From the NCBI GenBank assembly GCA_019009955.1, contig CM032231.1, forward strand, positions 92,091,001-92,155,000: 64,000 nucleotides of DNA. Direction: 5' to 3'. The notes beneath the pieces are model-generated. The model ran no database searches. It saw nothing but the letters and a program-made list of their open reading frames with translations, and was not told the DNA's origin. Shown piece after piece: positions 27,801-39,800 of this stretch. The translations under genes and the position numbers were made by a program. How positions within the stretch are numbered: the stretch's first letter is position 1; every line of letters starts with the position of its first letter. This DNA comes from Riptortus pedestris (taxonomy: Eukaryota; Arthropoda; Insecta; Hemiptera; Alydidae).

Positions 27801-30800
27801 CTACTCTGATTGCTGATGTAAATCACACGGAAGCTAATTAATGTAATGCCTAATCACAGAATTAAGCTTAGCTTAAAGGTTTTCAGCCTTTATCAAAGTG
27901 AAAGTGTTATTTATACACGAAAGATAAACAGCAGATAGAACCATTTATCTACCTAAGAGGACAAAAGGTAGGTTATTATTGTCTTTTATTCATTAATAAT
28001 AGAATTAACAAATAATAACAAAAATTTTAGTAATTTTCAAATTACAAAAGGATGAAGAGAAAATTATAAATTATTATTTAAAGAACAAATCTTGGAATGA
28101 CCAGAAGGTTTGGCTAAGAATAAAAATAAAATAAAATAAAATGAAAAAGAAATGAAGTTGAATACTGCTTACCTGTCGTGCACTCCGCTGGTATTCTTCT
28201 GCCATATGAAGCTCTCCTTTTCCTTGAAGAACAGCATCAGCAGAATTTTCAACATTGTACTGAATACTGTCGATGAGCTCTCCCTATTTGAATAAGGTGA
28301 AGGGGAAAGAAGGCACAGAGAAAGAGAAGAAACAAGCAAAACACCACAAGCATACGCACACACCAATATGTTATATATAATTAATAAATGCCAAAAAATA
28401 TTTATAATTATTACAAAAGAAAAACCCATGTGGGTTAATTGTAACAATGAAACCATGAGAAACAGTGTTGTTAATAACAGAAAGACAGATTACAACAAGG
28501 ATGAAGAATGTGTAAGAAGGGAAAAGGGAGGAAAAAATAAAAACAAAATTAAAATACTGCCTTATAAAGAAAATAAAACAGAAATATTAAAACTTAAATT
28601 AAAAAAAAAAAAAACACAGATGTCACTAAAGTGACAGTGACGCACTAAACACAAAACATGTCTCGCCGTGCGTGAGGACACTCACCCGGCGTGCTTTGCT
28701 TTGATATTTCAGGGCTTTCTTTGTATCTTGCGTTGCAGTCTGTACATAGTCCACTGCGTGTTCAACATGGTATTCTATACGGTCGATCATTTCTCCCTAT
28801 TTTCAGTATGGTGAGAAGGCATGGTGAAAGAAAGACAAACAAGAAAATGTTAGTAAATAATTAGTCAGATTAGAAACAAAAATATACCTAAAAGCATTTA
28901 TTACAGAAAAATACCAACCACCTTTTAATAATAGATGTACAAAATTAATGTGTTAATATGTCAATGTGAAATGTTACCTTTGTAATAACTGATAACCCAT
29001 GCAACCTTATTTTTAAAATTGTAGGTAGAACCAGAGGAAAGTTTTGCACCACATCTTTATTTCTGACAAATAATCAAAGTAATTACTAAGGCATCATAAA
29101 TTTCTATATTCTAAGGTGGGGCAGAGAGGGAGTAAGTATATATCAAGTAATTATTAAAACATCATTCATGTCTATATTCTCTGAAAGGGGGGAAGCCAAC
29201 CAGTTTGGAATTAAAATGAATAACAATTCACAAGAAATGATGATGAGGCTTTAAATAAGAAAATTGAAAATCATTAGTTGCCATCATCCTATCATCGTCA
29301 GATAGCAATAGTTATAATATAAACACTTCAGACTAAAAATATTAATCATTTTATGTTTATGGTGGGAATCTGCTTCACCTGGTGATACAAATGTATTTAA
29401 AGCTCAACTCGGCACAATGAAGTTTTATGACTCGAATCATAAGGGAGGCCTGAAATTAAAAATAGTGATATTTTGTTTCGTATTGGTTTTACGGCAAACA
29501 TGCACATGAAAAAAGTTGTTTATTTTGTTATTTAGAGTAACTTTTGTTATGTTCACTTTTGTTGTATACTGAAATATAAACGAGAAATACACTAAAAACT
29601 AAAGCTGGAGCCACCAATTTTATTGGGCACTAACGATTGAACCGAAATTAACATAACTCGGTATGTGAATTAGCATTAATTCTTCCATGATTATAAGCTA
29701 TATTATAACTTTTAGGTTCAAACGGGAGTGGGGGAAGCCTGAAATAAAAATCGCGATATTTCATTTTCTATTTGTTTTTCCACAAACGTGCAGATAACAA
29801 AAGTTGTTTACTTAGTTATTTAGAGTAACTATTGTTTTACACATTTTTTCATATAACAGTGTATGTAGCAAGTATTTTGCATAGAAATATTGATATGCTC
29901 AACAATTCTTTCCAATATGAACTACCTGGTACCTCACCTGGATAAATTAATTCAAATCTTTGTTAATATTTTATCCTTAATAATTCAAATCTGTGATATT
30001 TTTTTAACACCAGTAACAGATTGCACCAAGGAAAGTATACTGCCCCTCCCCCTCCCTTCTCTTCTCCCAAAAATTAAGTCATGAGAAACGCCATTTTGCC
30101 CTAAAGTGTATTAAAAACTTTATTTAATTAAAACGTGAAAAATGATTTGTACAAACAATATAGTATTGTGAAGACAATGTAATCAGATTTGTTAATATAA
30201 TTTAATGTATTACAAGATTGAGATCCTAAATGCGTGGTAGGTTGGCACCACTCGGCCAAGGGTGGGTTGGGGATACTTCCTTTGTCCTATCAGTTCAGCA
30301 GCTTCCCACCATAAATATAAAAATATTGAGGACAGTGAAGCCTTACATAACAAATAATTTTATTATTAACAAATCCACAGCAACGACGGGTATAAACTCC
30401 CCCCTGGGATGGGGAAAGGTCAAAATATTGTGCAAAATAAAGCCTTACCAAAAAAATACCATCACTCAGCCTCAAATGAATTACTGGCCAAAGCCGGGTA
30501 ACTTAGCTAGTATATATATTAGGTGAATCAAATATAAACGAGACTTTTTTTTTTTTAAATTTATTTTAATTTTAAATGCAAAAAATAATATAGCTTATTT
30601 TTCTACATAATCCCCTGACTTGGAAACACATTTTTCCCAACGGATTGGTAGCTTTCCAATTCCTTCCATGTAGAAAGATGCAGGTCTTGTCTGCAGCCAA
30701 TTGCGCAATAGGCTTCAGCCTCACCATCACTGTCGAATCTTTCGCCTCCTAAAGCTTCCTTGAGAGGGCCAAACACATGAAAGACACAGGGTGACAGGTC

Positions 30801-33800
30801 TGGACTGTAAGGAGGGTGTTCCAGTGTCTCCCACCCCAGTTGCTCCAATTTTTCCCTAGTCATGGCTGCTGTATGGGGGCGAGCATAGTCATGGAGAAGA
30901 ACCATTTCTCTGATCGGTAGGTCTCGTCTTTTGCGGCGATATGCAAGTCGGATTTGCAACACGATCACGACCCCCCACAAACTGTTTATGGCATGCAAAC
31001 ACTCTGGCTCGCGAAAGTGTCTTTTCCCCGAACTGTGCAATCAATCTCCTCAAGATTTCGGCCGGTTTTACACCTTCTGCGGCGAGATACTTAAGTACGA
31101 CACGTTGCGCAGTCGACGGGGGTACCTCTTCCTCCAACATCGTCACGGTGGACACCGAGACGATCGAGGTGGCGAGATCACGTGCTTCCCCTACTCCTGA
31201 CTAACCTACCCAACAACAAAAATGGCGGGAACGTTCTCCCACCACTACTGTGCCCGAAAGGCGAAAAGTCTCGTTTATATTTGATTCACCCACGTATTTG
31301 TCTGTTAATGCTCTAGCGGTCACAATTGTTGTTTGATCGTTACCAAACTAGGTATGTGTTAATTTTATATAAAACTAAAGATCGGGAGGGGAAAGATGTC
31401 TTATTACTGCTTGTAATTATTAATATTCATAGTTGTGTTGTGATACCAGTATATAGATTTATCTATTGTTAACTTCACAAGGGAAATCTGCTTAGTTTAT
31501 GCAGCCCCTGCATGAGGGACTTTTTATGAGAAACACAGTCTTTGTTTAGCTTCCAGTTAACACATCTGCAAATCTAGAAGCTTTGTAATATTTTAATTTA
31601 GTGTTTGGCTAGGCTGAGAATGGAACCTAGATCCAGGATATTTCTCTTCAGTTATAAGGGTAGACATCTCAGTGAATATTGTGTGCTTGAATTAATTCTA
31701 GTATTTTTATTTATTTATTTTATTTATTTTTTTTTCGAAAATTGAGGTTTTATTTTAGAGAATTGGTTTTAAATATATATTATTCAAAGAATTGTCCAAC
31801 ATTAGCAACTACCTTCTCCCATCTTTCTGCCAGCATACACACACACACCCTGCTTCATGGGTCGGGAAGGCCCAAAAAAAATGCCTCTAAAATCTGATTG
31901 CACAAACTCTTTTCTTGATTTTCTAGTAGTTAGAATTCGCTAAATGGGAAACTGCAGCAGATCGTCTACAGTAAATCTATTCTAATGTCCGGCCATGACA
32001 TCTAAACACACAAGTGGCAGGATGTGATAATATAAATAAATCGATGAATAAGAAATGAATTTTTATTAAAGGTGTCTACACCTCGTACTCAAAAAATTGT
32101 TTGCTGTGTTAAAACAAAATTACTATTTAATTAATGATAATTATGATAAACTTATAAAAAATTAATGACCAGTTTAACAGATCTAATAAAAGGTTTCCCA
32201 GGAGCATTGAAAGCTGTTATCGCACCTACAGTGACATTACCTCGTTAAAAATTCATATCCCTCTCAATCACCTTGAACAGTGATATACAGGATTTAGCCG
32301 GTGATGTGTTTGGAATATGTCAGAGAAAGCTGAAGAATCTGTATACCTAGAGTAAAAACATTTTAGGGAATGCTACAAAATCCAAATATCGATGATCCGA
32401 CATACATTGAAAGATTCAAGAAAGCACTCTTCGAATTTTCATTCGAACATTTGTGATTATTACAAATAGTGTATTTTCAAAAAAAATCATGAAAAATAAT
32501 GCTGTGTAGTTTTTTAATGTATGTGTGTGTGAGTGCACACGCTCATATATTTGTTCAGTGTTTATATATGTACACATAATCATGTCCGGTTGTGTGTGTT
32601 TACATGTAGTGGCCAAACATTAAAATTGATTTATCACTGATTGTAGCCAAAATTCAGGAAATTGTGGACAGAGGATCTGCTTGGATTTTCTGGTTGATGA
32701 ATTCTGGCTCCTAGAATGTCAAGAAAAGGCTTAGAGCAATTGGAATTTGGAGGCAATTTTTAGACCTTCCTGATCCTCAAAGGAGGGTGTGGGAAGTAAG
32801 ATTTGTCTTCATAACAAGCAAAATGTTGCTCAGAGATTGATCGAAACAGGCGGTAATCAGATAGAGCAATGAGGGGTAGGACCTCCTATTTGGTCGTTTT
32901 TATGTATGTTTTGGCAGGTTTTGACAGCATGGACATGGAGGAAAATGATTTTAATATCACCAAATGATGAGAAACTATCACCATTTATATATTCAGGCAT
33001 TTTTTTCTTTAATGCGTGGGTGAAACGCATTTGTTGATCACAGTAACGCTCCCCCATGATTGTTTCATTGAGTTTGAGCAGCTCATAATATATCACACGA
33101 TGCTGATCCTATCAAATACAGAGCATAAGCTTGGTTCCATGGATATTTGATTTCACTATTGATGTTACTGGTTGACCAGGCTAACCTAAGACTTCCACTG
33201 TTTGGGATTGTCATAATTGATCCACTTTTTGACTCGTCACATTTTGATGAAAAAAGTCCTTTCCTTTTCTGCCTGTTCAAGCAGCTGTTCACAGATGCAG
33301 AAAATCCTTTCCCATCCTTTATTTTTAATTCATATGGCACCATATTTCCCTGCTTTTGGATACTTATTCTCATGTTCAGGCATTCGCTGACTGTTGAAAA
33401 GTTAACTCCCAATGATTCAGTCAAATCTTGGCTTTCATTTGACAAGGAAAAGACTACTAATTATATATATATATATAAAAATAAGCTAACTATTAATCAA
33501 TATATGAAATAAATTGCAAAACTTTCCTAGTTCTCAAATATATTATAACCAAGTCACCAACAAAACACCTCATTAGTTCATTGAATTAATTAGAAATCAA
33601 CAAAAAGCATGTGTTAAAGTTATTGTGCATATAAAACTGTCTATTATGTTCTTAGTCAGTTAGTTGTATTGTCCTCATCATGAAAGTTAGCCCTCAGTAA
33701 TTAAATCAATTTAACCAAATAGAAATAGTCAGAGCATTCGCTCCATCATTACAGTGCCTCCAGAGTTGTTGTCGATAAGGCTGTCACCTGCTTACCCCTC

Positions 33801-36800
33801 AGAGTAAGCTGGACACTATGCCACAGCACTATAGCTGCACTGGTGTTGAGCACTCTGAAAGCACTGCACACTAACCTAAACTGGTAGTAGAGAAAACGTG
33901 GCATTAATTCATTCTGTCATTAAGAAATACATCGATACAGAATAAATGAAATGATAGGCAATAAAATTCAATCAAAAATCATTCTTCTTATTCTGGACCC
34001 AATATTATTTATATATTCTTCAAATTTTATGGTAAGGGTCTCCAATTAAAAACCGTTTTCTTTGGAGGAAACTTTATTAAAACTGCCCTACATGTTTTGT
34101 GGCTTATTTGTCACCTCTTCAGGGGCTATCCCTTTTAAAAAAGAAATAATCGATTTTTAATCAGCTGACTTAACCTACCTCGGGAATCTCTCACTACCAT
34201 TTACCTCCACTGTGAGGACAGTCGCAACGTAATGTAAAAGGTAAACGAGCACTTCAGAAATGTGAGTAGAAATTTATAATAAGATTTAATAAGTATATCA
34301 TTGATGTAGGCACCTACTAATACATTATTTAGCAAAATAATTATTAAGGGATGTGGTAAATTAATGTTATTAATAATAATTTTTTATATAATTCTTTTTT
34401 AAAAGGGATTGCCCCTGAAAAGGTGGCAAATAAGCCACGAAACATGTTGGGCAGTTTCAATAAAGTTTGCACCAAAGAAAATGTTTTTTAATTGGAGACC
34501 CTTGCCATAAAATTTGAAGAATATATCAAAAATCATATTAACACTATTTTAACATGAATCATCTTAATATTCCAATTTTGTCTCAATAAAGAATTAAATT
34601 GAATAAAGAGAAATATAATTCTGTTTTGGCACAAGAAACAGTAATAAAATGGTAAAAGTAACTAACATAAAATGGAATATTAAATAGAATTAATTAAACA
34701 TCAATATAGTAACATTCGCAAACACAACGCTTAGGGAAATTTGCTAATGTCTTGAAATGATAAGCAATGTTGAACGAAACATCAAAGAAGATAGAATGAT
34801 ATTTAAACAATAACAAATTGATGCCTTGGAAGCAAGCAGCAACAAAAGTTCTATTATATGTAATAATTAATTTGAAAATTCTACAATGGTTGTGATCAGC
34901 TATACGTAAAGCAGTTATATTTATTTAGTGCTTTCCTTGGTTCTTTTCTGTTTTCATGTAATTTCCAGCATATTCATCAATAGATAAGTCATCAATATTT
35001 AATTTAACCAGCAATAAAATATAATGCTGAAATAACATCATGTGAAAAATTATATTATTCACTCACCATGTTTGAATAACACTTGATAAAACAATAAAAA
35101 TAAATGAGAGTTGGTTTTTAAAGGATTTATTAAAAATTAACAAAGAAGTTTTGATATATATCCATAAACTTGGGAGGGGAGAATCAAAATAACAAGTTTG
35201 TTTAAGAAAATTTAAGTTAAAGTTTTTATAGTATCAAAAATAATAGACTTTTTTGTAAAAATTTTATTGTTTATTTGTACCTGACTTTCAACAAGCATGG
35301 CCATGTCCATGAACATGTCATGGAGTTCTCGAATAGAGTTTTCTAATTTAATGATGTCTGCATGTCTCGCTTCGATGTCAGCCAGCGTCTGCTTTGCTTG
35401 TTGTGTTTCCATTATTATCTAAAACAAAACAGATAATTAGTAAGTTTTTTTTTCCATTAACATTACATAAATAATTTCTAAGTAACTAAAACTACCTACA
35501 CTATCCTAGAGTAGTAACCCTATTACTGGGTATTTTATTACTACTAATATATTACACCTTTTGGTATAATAAATTGTTTATAGATGTAATATATTTTTTG
35601 TAAACAACTACAATGTCTAGTGAAAAGGTAATTGTATGCCTAATATTTGGTAAAAACTTAATACCAGACAAATAATTGTGCTTGAAATCAAGCATCTATT
35701 ATTAGCCTATTTATATTAATGCTCTTGAAACTAGCTACAATTTATGAATTTTCATAAACTATTTGAAACTGCATTTTGGCTCTTCTCTAGGGGTAATGTA
35801 TTTTGTTCTCTTCTATTCAATGTTGCACTGCATTTCACATCAATGTAAACCTTGATTTGCACCTCTAAACGTACAATAGAGAAGATGGTTTGGCATCCCA
35901 AAGACAGTTTAAGAATGTCTGTTCAATTAATAATAAAAATAAAATTACAACAATGAGAAATATACATACTCCTTGAGTAAAAACTGCTGGATTTCCTTGC
36001 TCCAACATCTCTTCTAATTCTTCATTTGTTGTAGTCCTCCCAGCTGAAATAAATCAAGTCATTTGATGATCATAAATCCGTATAACAAAATGATGACTGT
36101 GTTTAGTTGTAAATTCAATAAAAAATAATTTCAGCTATTTTATTAGAGATATGAGCAAGCCTAAGAATTGCTGAGAGCCAGTCCCACAGAAGCCATTATT
36201 GTTTAGTGTCTTATAGGTTTCCAAGGAAATCAAAACTCCAGTTAGTTAAATACCTGCAATACTAAAGAATTAGCATGTACAATTCAGAAACATTCTATCA
36301 AAAGTCATTCCATCCACTTTTCTTTATGGAAGCAGTATGAATTTTACGCACTTGGATGATGATAGTCCTATTTTGTTAGCTCCTAAGGAGCCTACTGGCA
36401 TTTTATTCAGATTATTATTCCACTTGGAGCAAAATTTTTGGTGAGCATGCCCTTCATAAATACAGTGTTTTGAGTGATTTAAAAAGTCCAAAAGTAGCGA
36501 TTTTGACATTGTTGGATGACGATGACGCCTACATCCATGGAAAAACAACTTGCTATCTCCATACTTTTGAAAGCATAATATGGAAAAAAAGTTCCAACTG
36601 AACTTTATAAAAGACAGCAATAAAACTGAAAAATCAATTCAAAATAATGCTCGTCCGTTACAAAAAAAGGTCAGTCCTATATCAAATTGTGACTGTTAAT
36701 GAAACTTGAAAAATGGATATATTTCAAGCCTTTGCATAAAAAAAGAAAATGGTGATGGCACAATATCTAAAACACAGTTTTGTCAATCTGGGTAGTCACA

Positions 36801-39800
36801 TGTGTTAATGCATTGATCAGAATATTCTTGAGAAAATCGGTGATTAGATATCACGTGAGAAAAGAGTATTTACTTCTTTGGGACTATCTCACAATCCAGC
36901 TCAAATGATATAAGGAATGGATGGTACTGTGCAAATAACCCATCCAAATTTCTAAGTTTAACATTAATTCAATCTTTATTTATGGAGTACTTTCACATGG
37001 TAACTCAAGGTAAACCATCTACAATAATTGCAAATCCAAATCACTATAGAAAGAAGACAATACCCAGTGTTAGGTAGGATCAGAAGGGTGTCCTACACCA
37101 TACCACACAGCAAAACCTTTCAACAAAAGAATTGATGCATTCAATTGGGAATTACTTTTGCATATAGCTTAATAACTTTGGCTCCGTCTGACTACTATTT
37201 ATATGTATCGATTGGGGAACAATTGCAAAACAGTGCTTCATTTCTTATATAAATATAAAACAATTATGCTCAAAAACTGGTACTGGTTTGCTTCAAGAGA
37301 GCATCAGTTTTTTTTTAGTGGTATTCCTGAAGTGTCAGTGAAATGGAAAAAATGTATATATAGTGAATAAAAAATAATTACACACTATCATATATTTCCT
37401 TCCTTTCAAAAAAAAATTAAATATACTATGTATTTGTATTATAAATCTGTCCTTCCTACTTCAACTCTGATATGGAAGATAATAGCTGCAATGTACAGTT
37501 GATTTTATACAAGTCTGTTCTATTTTTTCAACTCCTATCGTTCCTTTCCTTCAATTAAATGTTAAAGACTTGTATATGAAGTATCAATTTATCACAAATA
37601 AAATGTCTAAATGATTATCAAAAACAAAAGCTAAAAAATGGTTTCCAAATCATTCTAATTGCTCTGCCAATTTCTTACATAGTTCTCCAAGATATTCAAA
37701 TCGTGGAAAGTTGAAAAACATGAATCAAAAGAATAGAAATCTCTTGCTACTCTGGCCAGTCTTGACAATCTTATGTATTTTTTATCATCCCGACCCTGAA
37801 CCATAAGTCTTGCACTTTACATTCAAAATCTTTTACCCCACTGGCTAATGCCATAATATTTTCACCAGGATTAGTTTGGGTCCCTCAGATTAGTCAGATC
37901 CTCAAGGCAGGGTAAATAGCACCAATAATAATAGGTCTCCTCACCTTAGGCCCTAGGACACTAGAAGCCATCATACTAATATGCCCAAACTGTTTTTTAT
38001 ATAATATTACATTCATCGTTGTTGATCTGACCTGCTTACTAGCTATTTCCAGGGATTGCAATACCTGAAGCATTAATCTGTGTGCCATAAGCCTCCTGGA
38101 AGGCAGTGAAAAAGTGATGCAGGTCCAAATAACACTTATACGCTTTGTCTAATACCTAGTTATTGAAGAAGAGGTCTGTTCTTCAGAACACACCTAAACA
38201 TAATAGCTTTGGTATGCGCCCAATAAACTTCATCGTTCTCAAATCCTCTAATGAATAGCATCAGACAGAATATTATAGATTAGGAAGCACAATGCACATC
38301 TCTATGCATTAGTGCAATAGTGATCTACATTCTACAGACAATACAAAAGCCTCTTGATGAACTCCATCCACAATTTTACTTCCTTCAGAAAAGACCCAAA
38401 AGATTTTCTCAGTCCTGAGATACTAATAATGGAATCATTTTAAAGAAATGTTATTATCTCTTTATCTCCTCTGTCGAGTGGCATAAAAGTACATTGCTGT
38501 TGGGTGAACTAAATATAGTAGGGTCTGTCTAACAAGCCTCTATTCCTTATTAGACCACTCGTATTGAGGCTACCTTTGATGATGCTGATAGAATTAAATG
38601 AATCTCTGTTGAATGTATTTGTCAACCTTACATAACTTTTGAGTCTCTCTAACTCAGAAAGAAAAAATTATAACAAATAGTTTAATTCTAGATTTATAAT
38701 GTAATTAACAACAAATGCAAGTTTTCAAAAATAAAAGGTTAAATGCTGCTCATAATGCCCTAAATAATGAAACTTGAATATCCCTTACTAACATGACAAA
38801 AGGTAATTAAAAGAGTTCAAAGTCATCAAGACCATGCAAACATTAATTTATCAATTCTCAATTTCTATAAAAAGAAAAAAACAAGTAAAAGGTGAGTCTT
38901 GTATAATCTTAAAAAATATCTCTGCACCTCAAGCTTCATGTGCTTCTTAGAGCAAATGACTTACTACACTTGTCTTCACTCATCAAATATTCACCATATT
39001 TTTTTACAATTTCTTTCATGAAATATTAGGATTTAAATGGTCATCCTTAATAAAATAAACTACAAATCAAAAATGTCATAAGAGTAAAAATAAACATCCT
39101 GATCATACAACTTAATGGAATGGATGATACTGTAGTTTTCTATTTTTGAATTCTTCAGATTTAAAAAATATAATGTATCTCAACAGGTACAACCATTTAG
39201 AATGTAAAATCAAATACCTAAAGAAAAAAAAAATTCTTGAGAATTTGAAAACGATTCACTCCAGAAAAGTACATAAAATAATTCTGATTTAGACATAATT
39301 TTAACAAACAGAGGCTTTCTTCTCCCTGTCTTCCTTATATTTCCACATCATTCAGTGAGAGACAGCAACTTTAGAAATGGAAGGTATGAAGTAATAATAA
39401 TAAAAATAATGATAATTTCTCCAGGAACTCTTTTATAATGCATATTATATATATGTATGTGCACGAGTATATATTTCATTAATACTCACAAAATCTAATT
39501 ATTTCAATTTTAACTTTATTTAAACTAGAAACATGCTCTTATTATTATTTATTTAACAATTAAATTGAATTATTATTATTTATTAAAGTTTCAAGTAAAA
39601 ATCAATTGTGTTATTTTATTTTTTATAAGAACAAAATGAATATTTAATTTTGTGTTTAGAATCAGAAATTACACAGTTTTAAAAAATATAGCAGATTTAT
39701 ATATCTAGTAATTGTCAGGTGGATTAACAACTTTTTATTTTAGCCTATTAAAAAAATATATCTGTCTGTTAGATTTTCTAAAAACTTTTCTACAAAGCGC

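Larger units (their letters stand above)
22621..28172. other. Intron between alternative SNARE exon 2 and anchor B, no gene seen
   Basis: Mostly AT-rich intronic DNA. Contains a GT microsatellite and a possible worn tRNA-type SINE (separate entries). A 73-codon Cys-containing frame near 23500-23700 lacks a signal peptide and was not called. Confidence 0.65.

Noticed and set aside
28169..28456. 95-codon minus-strand frame overlapping alternative SNARE exon 2
   Set aside because: It is in a different frame from the exon and includes the intronic pyrimidine tract; the spliced exon explains the sequence.
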